This document shows positions 43,930-53,972 of a stretch of DNA of 64,000 nucleotides, one piece after another. Numbering within the stretch: position 1 is the stretch's first letter; each line of letters begins with the position of its first letter. The stretch is taken from NCBI RefSeq assembly GCF_002453355.1, contig NZ_DKGQ01000033.1:33224-97223 (forward strand). The letters are read 5' to 3'. Source of the stretch: Psychrobacter sp. UBA6766. GTDB taxonomy: Bacteria > Pseudomonadota > Gammaproteobacteria > Pseudomonadales > Moraxellaceae. The notes below the pieces were generated by a model, which was not told the origin of the DNA, searched no databases, and saw only the letters and a list, made by a program, of their open reading frames with translations. The position numbers and the translations under genes were made by a program.

Positions 43930-46900
43930 TCATTTTTCAATAGCTGGGCTTTCCTTATCTTTACCATGCGGTATCAACCATTTAGCGAACCACCCTGAGA
44001 TATCATCCATCAAAGTATAAAACACGGGAATGACCACGAGACTTAATAAAGTTGAAGTGACCAAACCGCCTAAGACAGCGGCGGCCATTGGACGACGGAA
44101 GGTAGGATCGGCATCGCCCCAACCAAAGACCAATGGCAACATGCCTGCTCCCATTGCAATGGTAGTCATGATAATTGGTCGCGCACGCTTACGGCAAGAA
44201 TCGATAATGGCGTCAAAACGAGCCAAACCGCGCCGCTGGGCAATCAAGGCATAATCGACCAATAAGATAGAGTTTTTGGTGGCGATACCCATCAGCATGA
44301 TAAAGCCAATCATCGATGGCATGGACAGACTACTTTTAGTAATGACCAAGCCGACAAAGGCACCGCCAATCGATAAAGGTAGCGCCATCAAAATGGTAAA
44401 CGGCTGCAATATCCGTCCAAATAGTAAAATAAGCACGCCTAAAATACAGACCACGCCGACCGACATCGCAATCACAAATCCGCTAAATAGCTCAGCCATG
44501 TTTTCTGCTTGACCTTGGTCAATAATGGTAATAGACGCTGGCAGCTGTTGCATACTGGGTATACCTTTAACCGCTTGCACCAAATCACCAAGCTCGCCAT
44601 TGGCAGGCTGAACGGTAATACTAATTGCCCGCTCACGATCGAGGCGGCTGATTTGCGCAGGTCCTGTGCCAAAATCTAACGATGCTACTTCGCCCACACG
44701 TACGCCTTGGCCCGGCGGCAATGCACTTGGGACATATAGACCTTCTAGCTGACTGACGTTTTGCTTAGCAATATCGGGGAGGCGAACCACAATGGGGATT
44801 TGCCGCGTATCGAGATTTAGCTTAGATAAACGCTGCTCATAATCGCCAACGGTCGCCACACGCAAGGTCGTGGCAATGTCTTGCGTGGTCACGCCTTTGT
44901 CCGCCATTGACAGTCGGTCTGGTGTCACCGTCAGCTCTTGGCGCGGCAGACTGCGATCACTAGTGACAGCACCAGCACTAGGTAACGCGCGAATCTCTGC
45001 CATCATTTGCTGAGCGGTTTGTTCGAGCAGTTGCGGATCGGTACTGGTCAAAGAAAAATTATAACCTGTCTCGCCGCCACTCGATAAACCAACAGTAAAT
45101 CGCGCACCCGGCACTTCTGCCAACATGCTACTTATCTGGCGCTCAATCTCTTGCTTAGAGCTACGCTCTGCTCTTGGCGCAAGCACAATATCTAATCCAG
45201 CAATATTTTCAGCCTTACCGCCGGAACTGGCTTCCATTGCCGCTTGTGCTTCCCCTACTGAGGTAAAAATATGAGTCACTTCGGGCATGGCTAAAATACG
45301 CTCACTTGCCAGCGCAGCAACGCGTTCGGTATCTTCTAATGCCACATCGGGAGTTAGCTCAATCTCTACCCGCGTCTGATCAATATCATTATCAGGAATA
45401 AAGGACGTTGGCAGTAACTTCACCAGAGTCAACGACGCCACAAACAAGAGTAACGTCGCCCCCATCGTTATCCAGCGATGATGCAGCGTCCATGACACAA
45501 CTTTTAAATACCAATCCGTCAACGCGCTTTGTTTTTCAACATGCTTTTTTTCAGGTCGCAATATATAAGCAGCCATCATCGGCGTGATAAGACGTGCCAC
45601 CATGAGCGACGCAAAGATAGACAGTGCTGCTGTCCAACCAAACTGGCGGAAAAACTGCCCAACGATACCGCCCATAAAGGCCGTTGGTAAAAATACTGCA
45701 ATTAAGGTAAAGGTAGTGGCGACGACCGCCAAACCAATCTCATCCGCCGCTTCCATCGCAGCCTCATATGGTGTTTTTCCCATGCGTAAATGGCGAATGA
45801 TATTTTCAACTTCTACAATGGCATCATCGACCAATACACCAATAACCAATGATAGTGCTAAAAGCGAGATAATATTAAGGCTAAAACCAAATAAGTACAT
45901 GCCTAAAAAAGTAGGAATGACCGACAATGGCAATGCCACAGCAGCCACAAAGGTCGCGCGGATATTACGTAAAAATAAGAAAACCACGACCACAGCCAAT
46001 AAACCACCCTCAATTAACATGCGTAATGACGCTTGATAATCCTCGGCGATTGGCGTGGCGCGATCATAGACTTTCTCAATATTTATATTGCCGACATCGG
46101 CTGACAGCTTTGCAAGCTCAGCATCAACCAGCTCCATCACTTCCACTTCACTAGCGCCACGCGAACGCGTGATATTAAAGGCAACCACCGTTTCACCATC
46201 GAGCTTGGCAATTGAGCTCGGATCTGCAGCGCCATCGGTGATTTGCGCCATACGGCCAAGTGCTTGGGTGCCACCTGTCGGAACAGCAACTTGTAAGTTA
46301 TTTAAATCGCTCGCACGATCAACCGCTCCGAGGACACGAATGGTTTGCGTGGTTGTGCCCACTTCTGCTTCACCGCCTGAGCTGTCTTGCTGGATACCCG
46401 TAATTTGCTCCGATAACTGGGCGATGGAAAACTTCAAACCACTCAAGGCAATCGGATCAGCAGCAACGGTGATTTCACGCTGTAGACCACCGATACGGCT
46501 GACGGTACTGACACCTGGAATATCAGAAAGACGCTTGGTAACTGTGTCATCGACGAACCAAGACAAGTCTTCCACATTCATGTTTTCTGCCGCTACCGAG
46601 TATGTAACAACGGGAAATCCAGCAGTTGAAACTTTGGTAATGATGGGATCATTGGCAGCGGCAGGCAAATCGCCACGTACCTCACCGACTGCCGATCGCA
46701 CATCATCAACCGCTTCTTGGATATCTTTTTCTAAAACAAATTCAGTAACCATGGTCGCCGCACCCGTTTGTAGCGTCGTGCGAATATGCTTGACGCCCTC
46801 AATACTGGTGAGCTTATTTTCTATCTTTTTGGCAATATCGTTTTCGAGCTGCGATGGCGCGGCACCCGGTAAAGTAACGGTAACCACCACTGCTGGTAGG

Positions 46901-47028
46901 TCAATATCAGGAAACTGCTGCACCTTCATTTGCATAAAACCGTAGATGCCGCCCAAGGTCAACAGCACAAACAGCAAAATGGCAACTAAAGGATTTCTAA
47001 TCGAGTAAGCGGAGACATTTAGATTCAT
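43930..47028 (-). CDS. RND efflux pump permease (AcrB/HAE-1-like)
   Basis: 1032 residues with the normal RND plan: helix 1 near residue 12-30, a periplasmic porter domain, the helix 2-6 block, a second porter domain and a final helix block. The helix 4 motif VIGVLVDDAIVEVENI carries the two proton-relay aspartates. Substrate cannot be told; the porter sequence (SIRNPLVAILLFVLLTLGGI start) is closer to the MdtB/C and MexF-like general class than to AcrB itself. Its start overlaps the adaptor gene by four bases (ATGA). Confidence 0.92.
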   Translation of the reverse strand: MNLNVSAYSIRNPLVAILLFVLLTLGGIYGFMQMKVQQFPDIDLPAVVVTVTLPGAAPSQLENDIAKKIENKLTSIEGVKHIRTTLQTGAATMVTEFVLEKDIQEAVDDVRSAVGEVRGDLPAAANDPIITKVSTAGFPVVTYSVAAENMNVEDLSWFVDDTVTKRLSDIPGVSTVSRIGGLQREITVAADPIALSGLKFSIAQLSEQITGIQQDSSGGEAEVGTTTQTIRVLGAVDRASDLNNLQVAVPTGGTQALGRMAQITDGAADPSSIAKLDGETVVAFNITRSRGASEVEVMELVDAELAKLSADVGNINIEKVYDRATPIAEDYQASLRMLIEGGLLAVVVVFLFLRNIRATFVAAVALPLSVIPTFLGMYLFGFSLNIISLLALSLVIGVLVDDAIVEVENIIRHLRMGKTPYEAAMEAADEIGLAVVATTFTLIAVFLPTAFMGGIVGQFFRQFGWTAALSIFASLMVARLITPMMAAYILRPEKKHVEKQSALTDWYLKVVSWTLHHRWITMGATLLLFVASLTLVKLLPTSFIPDNDIDQTRVEIELTPDVALEDTERVAALASERILAMPEVTHIFTSVGEAQAAMEASSGGKAENIAGLDIVLAPRAERSSKQEIERQISSMLAEVPGARFTVGLSSGGETGYNFSLTSTDPQLLEQTAQQMMAEIRALPSAGAVTSDRSLPRQELTVTPDRLSMADKGVTTQDIATTLRVATVGDYEQRLSKLNLDTRQIPIVVRLPDIAKQNVSQLEGLYVPSALPPGQGVRVGEVASLDFGTGPAQISRLDRERAISITVQPANGELGDLVQAVKGIPSMQQLPASITIIDQGQAENMAELFSGFVIAMSVGVVCILGVLILLFGRILQPFTILMALPLSIGGAFVGLVITKSSLSMPSMIGFIMLMGIATKNSILLVDYALIAQRRGLARFDAIIDSCRKRARPIIMTTIAMGAGMLPLVFGWGDADPTFRRPMAAAVLGGLVTSTLLSLVVIPVFYTLMDDISGWFAKWLIPHGKDKESPAIEK

Positions 47029-48350
47029 GAGCGCGCCTGCGCGGCAGCGGTATTCGCTTCTTTGCCTGTTGCTTTACCATTCGTATGAGCATCTGCCTGA
47101 TTGAGACCATCAACCAGACGTACCAAATCCCCATCGTTTAAAAAGCTACCGCCTTGCTTCACAATTCGGCTGTCTGCTGGTAGCGGCTCTGTTAGCGCCA
47201 CATTATCACCAAAGCGTTCTCCCAAGGTCACGCGCTGTTGCTTGATACGACCGATGTTTTTGCCGTCTTGACTGCTGATATTGGTCACCATCATCACATA
47301 ATCATAACCATCATTGCTGACGATGGCACTATTAGGCACGGTTTGCGCGCTGGTGCTTCCCAATAAAAACTCACCCGTTTGGTACATCCCTGCCCGTGCT
47401 TTTGAGTTTGCCGCAAGGCTGGCGTAAATGGTAATTTGGCGATTATCGTCGGCCGTTGGGGCAATACGATTAACCTTACCCATGACAGAATTGCCGCCTG
47501 GTAAGCTGACGCTCACGGGAGTACCAACATTGACTTCACCGAGAAGCTTAGGATCGATATCCGCGCGCCACTCTAGAACACCGCCTTTAATAATGGTAAA
47601 TAACGGCTCGCCACCAGCGACCATACCGACCTCAGCCATTTTTTCACTGATGACACCGCTGACAGGGGCAACTACATTGGCATTATTAACACTCAAGCGC
47701 TGCGTACTGAGTCGAGCTTTGGACGCTTGCAGTGACGCCTCCGCTTGTAGTTTGGCAGTGCGATAGCGATCCGCTTCTTGCCTACTGATGGCATCAATAT
47801 CGATGAGTGGCAGGACGCGGGCAGCATCGGCTGTCGCATTGGCAAGCGTTGCTTCTGCTTCGGCAACATCGGCCTCAGCTTGCAACACTTGCTGCTGCAT
47901 GGCATCGGTATCAAATATCGCCAGCACTTGCCCCGCTTTGACGCGGTCGCCCTCTTCAACCAAGACTTGCTCGATAGCAACGCCGTTTACTTTGGGACTG
48001 ACATTAGCGACATCTTTCGCGCTGATGGTTCCCTCCGCACGAAGCGTGTTGCCAATGCTATCTTGGCTTGGCGTCACGGTTTCGACCGATAGCACTGTCT
48101 GCTCGCGGCTGGCGTCATTTGAATTTACACTATCGCTTTGGGCACTGCTAGTAGCTAGCGAGTCATGGCTCACGCCTTCATCACCACCCCAGTATTTACC
48201 GACCAAAACCCCAAGTACGAGCACTACGGCTAATACCGGCAACAACCATAAAGGGAATTTTGACGAAGGTTTAGGCGCTCGCGCGTCCGCTTGGCGGTAG
48301 GGAGGTAGCTCAGATTCAACTGGCCGGTTGTTGTCTTCAACATCGCTCAT
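47025..48350 (-). CDS. RND efflux periplasmic adaptor (membrane fusion protein)
   Basis: 441 residues. A cytoplasmic start of about 30 residues is followed by one membrane anchor (FPLWLLPVLAVVLVLGVLVG), a Ser/Asp-rich linker (56-85), the lipoyl/hairpin domain (VNGVAIEQVLVEEGDRVKAG, then the coiled coil) and beta-barrel regions. It lacks a lipobox, so it is anchored by the helix rather than by lipid. Pairs with the overlapping permease. No outer-membrane factor gene is nearby, so a shared TolC-like protein is presumably used. The C-terminus is Ala/Thr-rich. Confidence 0.9.
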   Translation of the reverse strand: MSDVEDNNRPVESELPPYRQADARAPKPSSKFPLWLLPVLAVVLVLGVLVGKYWGGDEGVSHDSLATSSAQSDSVNSNDASREQTVLSVETVTPSQDSIGNTLRAEGTISAKDVANVSPKVNGVAIEQVLVEEGDRVKAGQVLAIFDTDAMQQQVLQAEADVAEAEATLANATADAARVLPLIDIDAISRQEADRYRTAKLQAEASLQASKARLSTQRLSVNNANVVAPVSGVISEKMAEVGMVAGGEPLFTIIKGGVLEWRADIDPKLLGEVNVGTPVSVSLPGGNSVMGKVNRIAPTADDNRQITIYASLAANSKARAGMYQTGEFLLGSTSAQTVPNSAIVSNDGYDYVMMVTNISSQDGKNIGRIKQQRVTLGERFGDNVALTEPLPADSRIVKQGGSFLNDGDLVRLVDGLNQADAHTNGKATGKEANTAAAQARS

Positions 48351-48631
48351 GATAACTCTCTGTCAATACAGGCAATTAGAAAAGGTATAAAGTTAGAAAA
48401 ATAATCCGTGGAAAAAAGTGCTATTGATGATTAAAAGAGTCTATAAATTTATTGAGGATAGCATATATTAAGTCATCATCTTATTTTTATATATAGTGTT
48501 TTAGGTTCGTAAGCTTGCCAGCTATTAAGCATGGATAGGCGTAAAAATTTGCAAAGCGAAAATGATAAAAATGGTAAACAAGCAAAACGGCTTGTTAATA
48601 AATTGATCTAGATTGACCTTTTTTATCTTTT
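48351..48631. other. Spacer behind ompW, leader of the RND operon
   Basis: About 280 bases, AT-rich, with no gene. It should contain the promoter of the efflux operon. There is no divergent regulator gene of the TetR or MarR kind, which often accompanies such pumps. Confidence 0.4.
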
Positions 48632-48664
48632 AAAAAGCACAACGCACACCCCTAAGAATGTGCG
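48632..48664 (-). terminator. Candidate terminator of the OmpW-like gene
   Basis: On the minus strand CGCACA, a 10-base loop, TGTGCG, then TTGTGCTTTTT. The T run is separated by a few bases, so it is weaker than the others in this window. Confidence 0.6.
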
Positions 48665-48713
48665 CTATATTGTTGACTCATACCACTACTTTTGACTTTT
48701 TATACCTCGTCTA

Positions 48714-49811
48714 TTAGAAACGATAGCCGACGCCAAGGAAAGTAATATAAGGATCGATATCAAGGGTTGTTCCTGCACGGATCAACTCCTCACCAGAATC
48801 ATTTTTGACCGTAATTGTGGTATCACTGTCTAGTTTGGCGTAGGATACAGAACCAACACCATACCATCTATCATTGAAATCGTAAGTCGCGCCAACAGTA
48901 AAGATAGGCGCAAAAGAGCTATCTGCCTCAACATCTACGCTCATTCCCTGATTCGATTTTATCCCTTCTAACGCCGCGCCTGCCTTTCCATCTTTAATAT
49001 TTTGTATTTGATGGCCAGCCATTTCCAAATCATTACGAATACCATCATTTAGCTCGATATCATTAAAGTATGCATAAAGGACACCAGCACCAACATAAGG
49101 ACGGAATTTATTCACGCCCGATTTGCCAAATTGATAGTGAACTTCCGCTGCTGGTAACCAAGCACGTGCAGACGACGCAACACCGCCGCCTTGAGTTAAA
49201 TCAGTAATGGGAATATCTTTTGAAATATTAAACTCAGGTAATGGTATCCCTATGACCTTACCAGGAGTAACTGTGCCTGTTAATGGAGCAAACACTTGAC
49301 CTTGACCTAGAATATCGACTTTGGGCGGTATGCCCGCTTTTAGCTCCATTGACCACCTGTCATTCATATAATAGTTGAATAACAACCCTACCGTATCCGC
49401 ATCATCAGCCTCAAGACCTGTTCCAGCACTGGTCCACTCACCTAGACCGTTAATCACAGAAGTACCCGAAAGATTACCTAATACCGGAACATTGCCTAAA
49501 TCAAGGTCGCCATTCCCTAAACTTACAAAATCTAAAAGTCCATTTATCTCATCTTCTTTAGGATCATCGATAATATCTTTGACCGTATCGACTTTGATAC
49601 TGCCATTCTTAGCAACGGTTCCATCTTTAATCACAGTCGTGGTTTGCATAGGATTGGCTTTGCCCTGCGGTGAGGCGTGCAGCCAACCAGCAGAGACAGA
49701 AAAGCGTTTAAAGCTACCATCGGTTTTAAAATAATCGAATGCAGCAATAGCGGACTGGCTAAACAATAAGGGTGCGGCGATAGCGCAAGCGAGGGTTAAC
49801 GTCTTTTTCAT
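48714..49811 (-). CDS. OmpW family outer-membrane protein, enlarged
   Basis: 365 residues from the ATG at 49811, preceded by AAGGA; the frame opens 20 codons earlier. Signal peptide with SAIAA-FD near residue 24. C-terminal FLGVGYRF with terminal Phe marks an outer-membrane barrel. FKRFSVSAGWLH, NDRWSMELKAGIP, FRPYVGAGVLYAYF and NDRWYGVGSVSYAKL are OmpW strands. The usual length is about 210 residues; the extra roughly 150 are in loop-like insertions (about 35-95, 135-175 and 240-275). OmpW proteins are small hydrophobic-ligand channels. Confidence 0.83.
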   Translation of the reverse strand: MKKTLTLACAIAAPLLFSQSAIAAFDYFKTDGSFKRFSVSAGWLHASPQGKANPMQTTTVIKDGTVAKNGSIKVDTVKDIIDDPKEDEINGLLDFVSLGNGDLDLGNVPVLGNLSGTSVINGLGEWTSAGTGLEADDADTVGLLFNYYMNDRWSMELKAGIPPKVDILGQGQVFAPLTGTVTPGKVIGIPLPEFNISKDIPITDLTQGGGVASSARAWLPAAEVHYQFGKSGVNKFRPYVGAGVLYAYFNDIELNDGIRNDLEMAGHQIQNIKDGKAGAALEGIKSNQGMSVDVEADSSFAPIFTVGATYDFNDRWYGVGSVSYAKLDSDTTITVKNDSGEELIRAGTTLDIDPYITFLGVGYRF

Positions 49812-50170
49812 GAAACATCCTTGTAAAAAATTCAGGCCGTTAATTAAAAGCATGAATGGCACAGTAATCACTAAGCAGGTCAGGTAAAGCTGGCAGAATT
49901 AAGCCAATCAAGTTCTTATTCTAACGTCCTGTTAGAATTGGTAAAACGACTAAAAATAAGCTATTTCAACCACCTATCGTTATAAAAAAAATAGGTCTAC
50001 AGCAAAATTTTAGTAAGTAAATGGACCGCAATTTGACAATCCACTTCCGTAAACTGCCACACTCTAATGGTCATATCAAGAAATTTTAGAGAACAGCTAA
50101 GTCAATATTAGTTGATGAAAAATAAAATGGAGCGTTTATTTAGGCTAATAAATAGCTTATAAAAATCATA
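49812..50170. other. Upstream region of the OmpW-like gene
   Basis: About 360 bases without a gene. It contains the perfect palindrome at 49918-49938, listed separately, and otherwise AT-rich sequence leading to the recG terminator. Confidence 0.45.
49918..49938. promoter_or_regulatory. Palindromic candidate operator upstream of the OmpW-like gene
   Basis: ATTCTAAC-N5-GTTAGAAT, perfect 8-bp arms, 107 bases before the start. Shape is that of an operator for a dimeric repressor or activator. Regulator unknown. Confidence 0.5.
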
Positions 50171-50208
50171 AAAAAAGCCATTATTGCTTAGAAATAATGG
50201 CTTTTTTT
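50171..50208 (-). terminator. recG terminator
   Basis: On the minus strand AAAAAAAGCCATTATT, a loop, then AATAATGGCTTTTTT, 40 bases after the recG stop. Confidence 0.9.
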
Positions 50209-50247
50209 ATGACAATTAAGAATAAAAAATGACGCGCCCAATTGGTA

Positions 50248-52563
50248 TCACGCATTGGTATAACGACTTGCCTCAGGCATCCAGCGATGAATAAGCTGAC
50301 TGACATCGGCTTTACGCGTCGGATCGCTAATGAGATGTTTTGCTAAGCGCTGCGCAATGGCAAATAATTGTTCATCACGGATAAGGTCCGCCAAATAATA
50401 ACCGACGTTTCCCGTTTGGCGTTTACCTAATAACTCGCCCGGGCCTCGCAGCTCTAAATCTTTTTGGGCAATAACAAAACCGTCGGTACTTTCACGCAGA
50501 ACATTTAAACGCTCCGTTCCCGTCTCCGACAACGGCATTTGGTATAACAGTACGCAGAAACTTTTGGTCGAGCCGCGTCCAACCCGCCCGCGCAACTGAT
50601 GTAATTGCGATAATCCCAAACGTTCGGCATTCTCAATCACCATAAGTGACGCATTCGGTACATCAACCCCAACTTCGATAACAGTGGTGGCAATCAACAA
50701 ATCTAAATTACCCGCTTTAAACTCTTGCATGATGGCTTGTTTATCAGCGGATTTCATTTTTCCGTGTACTAAGCCAATTCTAATATCTAAGCGCTCATTT
50801 AAGTCCTCAAAAGTTGCTTCTGCCGCCTGTGCATCAAGCACGCTAGATTCTTCTACCAATGAGCACACCCAATACGCTTGCCTGCCCGCCTCACAATTAA
50901 CCGCAATACGCTCAATCACTTCATCGCGGCGATTACGGTCAATGGTCACAGTGGTAATTGGCGTTCTTCCCGGTGGTAGCTCATCAATAATAGAGGTATC
51001 CATATCACCATAGACACTCATCGCAAGCGTTCGCGGAATCGGCGTTGCGGTCATAATCAGCTGATGCGGGGTACTATTGGCCACGCCCTTATTGGTCAAG
51101 GCCATGCGCTGCTCAACGCCAAAACGATGCTGCTCATCAATAATAACCAGTCCCAATTTGGCAAACTGTACCTGCTCTTGAAACAATGCATGAGTACCGA
51201 CAACGATTTGTACGGTATTTTCGCTTACCGCCTCTAACGCTTCACGGCGCTGCTTTGCCGTTTGTTTGCCAGCAAGCCAGCCGACACCAATCCCTAAAGG
51301 TTCAAACCATTGCTTAAAATTCACCAAATGCTGTTCTGCCAATATCTCCGTCGGCGCCATGACCGCTACCTGCCAGCCACTATCTAACGCATAGCCTGCC
51401 GCACCTGCTGCCACTAAAGTCTTGCCAGCTCCGACATCCCCTTGCACCAACCTTAACATCGGAATAGAAGTCGCCATATCAGCTGTGATATCTTTCATGA
51501 CTCGTTGCTGTGCGCTGGTTAAATCAAACGGCAACGCGCCAAATAGCTTGTCGGCCAGAGGGCTATTCATCGTACATTTGGGTGCTTTATGCTGATGTAA
51601 TTGCTGACGGCGATATAGCAGACTAAGTTGATGTGCGGTTAATTCTTCAATGATTAATCGCTGACAAGCAGCATGGGTTCGAGCGCTTAACTGCGTCAGC
51701 AGCTGATACTGCCGCCCCGCATCGGTATAAGTCGGCGGTGTGTGCAGCAATACTAAGGCCTCAAATATCGTTAAGTTATAAACGTTATTATTAGCGATAT
51801 CGTTAGTAGCGGCTGTGTGGCGATTATTGTTTATCGAATTATCAGGCACACTACGTGCAAGGGTCGAAAAGATATCATCTGAATATTCTGGTTCTGCGAC
51901 TGGAGACTTAGTTGGCTCAAAAGGTGCTAACGGTAAATCAGCAACGACGGCAAAGTCGGCTGGCGTAAACAAGGTCATCGGTAACCCTTGAGTGCGAACC
52001 GTTTGCAAAGCAAGTTTAATTAACGTTCGTAGCTTATTTTGATGTAAGCCTTTAACGCTCGGATAAATTGGCTGAAGTCCCGTATTGACGATGGCTTCGT
52101 TACTGCTGATAATCTGATACTCAGGATGGTGAATCTGCTTACCATAACGGCTGACTTTAACTTCACCAAATAGTTGTAGCTGGGTGCCGATACTCATGGT
52201 TTGTGCCAGACCGCGATATACTTTAAAAAAACGCAGCGATATCGTACCTGTATCATCATCTACGATCACGGTCATGCCACTGCGCTTAGTATCGACATGC
52301 ACCACGCGCCCGGTAATTAAAGCGGCTTGTCCATGCGCCACATCAGCTATCGATACCAGTCGGCTACGATCTTCGTAATCACGCGGCAAATGCAGCAGCA
52401 AATCAAAAATACGCTCAATTCCCAATTGAGACAATTGCTCCGCCACTTTGGATCCCACACCTGCTAGCGCTGTCACCGGCATATCAAGCGCTGAGATGGG
52501 CATGTCAGACCTTATAGCTTCTGATGGGTTAAGGGTAGTAGCGTGATTTACCGATTTGGGCAT
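50248..52563 (-). CDS. recG: ATP-dependent DNA helicase RecG
   Basis: 771 residues from the ATG at 52563, preceded by AGGA; the frame opens at TTG 52578. An N-terminal wedge/OB domain carries LLHLPRDYEDRS. The helicase core has QGDVGAGKTLVA, IIDEQHRFGVEQR, MTATPIPRTLAM and QLRGRVGRG, and the C-terminal region FCVLLY. It remodels stalled replication forks and recombination intermediates. An extra roughly 60-residue low-complexity insert around residues 225-275 makes it longer than the E. coli protein (693). Confidence 0.96.
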   Translation of the reverse strand: MPKSVNHATTLNPSEAIRSDMPISALDMPVTALAGVGSKVAEQLSQLGIERIFDLLLHLPRDYEDRSRLVSIADVAHGQAALITGRVVHVDTKRSGMTVIVDDDTGTISLRFFKVYRGLAQTMSIGTQLQLFGEVKVSRYGKQIHHPEYQIISSNEAIVNTGLQPIYPSVKGLHQNKLRTLIKLALQTVRTQGLPMTLFTPADFAVVADLPLAPFEPTKSPVAEPEYSDDIFSTLARSVPDNSINNNRHTAATNDIANNNVYNLTIFEALVLLHTPPTYTDAGRQYQLLTQLSARTHAACQRLIIEELTAHQLSLLYRRQQLHQHKAPKCTMNSPLADKLFGALPFDLTSAQQRVMKDITADMATSIPMLRLVQGDVGAGKTLVAAGAAGYALDSGWQVAVMAPTEILAEQHLVNFKQWFEPLGIGVGWLAGKQTAKQRREALEAVSENTVQIVVGTHALFQEQVQFAKLGLVIIDEQHRFGVEQRMALTNKGVANSTPHQLIMTATPIPRTLAMSVYGDMDTSIIDELPPGRTPITTVTIDRNRRDEVIERIAVNCEAGRQAYWVCSLVEESSVLDAQAAEATFEDLNERLDIRIGLVHGKMKSADKQAIMQEFKAGNLDLLIATTVIEVGVDVPNASLMVIENAERLGLSQLHQLRGRVGRGSTKSFCVLLYQMPLSETGTERLNVLRESTDGFVIAQKDLELRGPGELLGKRQTGNVGYYLADLIRDEQLFAIAQRLAKHLISDPTRKADVSQLIHRWMPEASRYTNA

Positions 52564-52824
52564 CAATAATCCTAACAAAATGAATATACATGTTAATTGC
52601 TAAGCGAGTTTTTAAAATCTGTACGTTAACTTCTGCACCGACTTATAAAAACTATCATCAAGCTGCGATAAAACGTTCAGTCATAATGATTATAACGGAT
52701 AAGGCGCTTGCTTATGCTAAGCTATTTAACAATACGGCGTCTAGCTGATTTCTGCATTCTCATTGTTGAATAGCGTAGCATGCAATCATTTATTTCTTTA
52801 CGACGATTTTTGTTAAGGTTTTTT

Positions 52825-53847
52825 ATGTCCTTACCTTTTAACTATTTTTCCTCTCGTCATTTTTTACGACGGTTTAGTATGCTTAGTATTTTGGGGTTGC
52901 TTATCAGCGCCTGTCAAAGTCTACCGCCGATCACTGAAACCGTCACACCTATAATCAACCAACCAAAAGTCGCCTTAGTTTTAGGCGGCGGCGGTGCTAA
53001 AGGCTTTGCCCATATTGGCGTGATTAAGGCGCTTGAAGAAAATGGTATCACACCAACACTAGTGGTCGGTACCAGTGTCGGTAGTTTGGTTGGCAGCTTA
53101 TATGCCAGCGGTTATAACGCCAATCAGCTTGAGCACTTAGCACTGAACACTTCTGATAATGAATTGACAGATTTTACCTTATCCAATCAAGGTTTTATTG
53201 AAGGTATTAAGCTAAAAAACTTTATTAATACTAAAATTGGCGGACGTACCATAGAGAATTTGCCGATCAGCTTTGCCGCGGTTGCTGCCGAAAAACACAC
53301 GTTAAAAAAAGCCATTTTTACAAGTGGTGATACGGGTCTTGCGGTTCAAGCATCGTGCAGTGTTCCCAATATCTTTATTGCGCCGCGCATTCCCGAAAAA
53401 GGTGGTAAAAAGTATATCGATGGCGGAGTGGTCAGTTTAGTACCAGTCGATACCGCCCGTGATTTAGGGGCCGATATTATTATTGCTGTTGATGTGACGG
53501 CTGCTAACGTTAATACTTCCGCTAATAGCAAAATGCCGACGACTATTAATCCATTAACCAGTTTTTGGAGCTTTCTTGAGAGTACTGTCGTCACAAATCT
53601 TGCTAATGCCTCAACTGTTAGCCAAGCGGGAATTAATCGTTCTACGGCAATGCGCCGCGAACGCGATCGTGCTGACATTGTCATTGTCCCAAATGTCGGT
53701 CATATTAGCTCGCTAGATACTAGCCAGCGTCGCGCGTTAATGACGGCGGGCACGCAAGCGACTGCCGCGCAAATGAATGCCATTAAACAACTTATTAAAG
53801 AGCAGTCATTGAAAGACAAAGCACAAAGTAAATTGGCAACGCTCTAA
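52825..53847 (+). CDS. Patatin-like phospholipase lipoprotein
   Basis: 340 residues from the ATG at 52825, preceded by AAGG; a longer frame starts at 52780. A lipobox (LLISAC, Cys30) follows a basic hydrophobic start. Patatin signatures: oxyanion loop LGGGGAKGFAHIG, nucleophile elbow GTSVG and the catalytic Asp in DGGVVSLVP. It is of the RssA/NTE type of serine lipid hydrolases, probably periplasmic and membrane-attached. Divergent from recG. Confidence 0.88.
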   Translation: MSLPFNYFSSRHFLRRFSMLSILGLLISACQSLPPITETVTPIINQPKVALVLGGGGAKGFAHIGVIKALEENGITPTLVVGTSVGSLVGSLYASGYNANQLEHLALNTSDNELTDFTLSNQGFIEGIKLKNFINTKIGGRTIENLPISFAAVAAEKHTLKKAIFTSGDTGLAVQASCSVPNIFIAPRIPEKGGKKYIDGGVVSLVPVDTARDLGADIIIAVDVTAANVNTSANSKMPTTINPLTSFWSFLESTVVTNLANASTVSQAGINRSTAMRRERDRADIVIVPNVGHISSLDTSQRRALMTAGTQATAAQMNAIKQLIKEQSLKDKAQSKLATL

Positions 53848-53910
53848 TGTAGAAGTTACCTCCCCTATAAATAGTTATTTTACTCAATCCAACTCTTCAA
53901 AATTGAAAAC

Positions 53911-53946
53911 AAAAAAGCACCGCAGCATAGACTGAGGTGCTTTTTT
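53911..53946. terminator. Bidirectional terminator between convergent genes
   Basis: AAAAAAGCACC...GGTGCTTTTTT with a partly paired centre, between the patatin-like gene and the minus-strand DUF11-like gene. Confidence 0.85.
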
Positions 53947-53972
53947 GTTAATGCAAATATTAGCCAAACAAC

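Noticed and set aside
46088..46945. 285-residue open frame on the plus strand
   Set aside because: It lies antisense inside the RND permease gene and has biased Ser/Pro/Ala content typical of a shadow frame.
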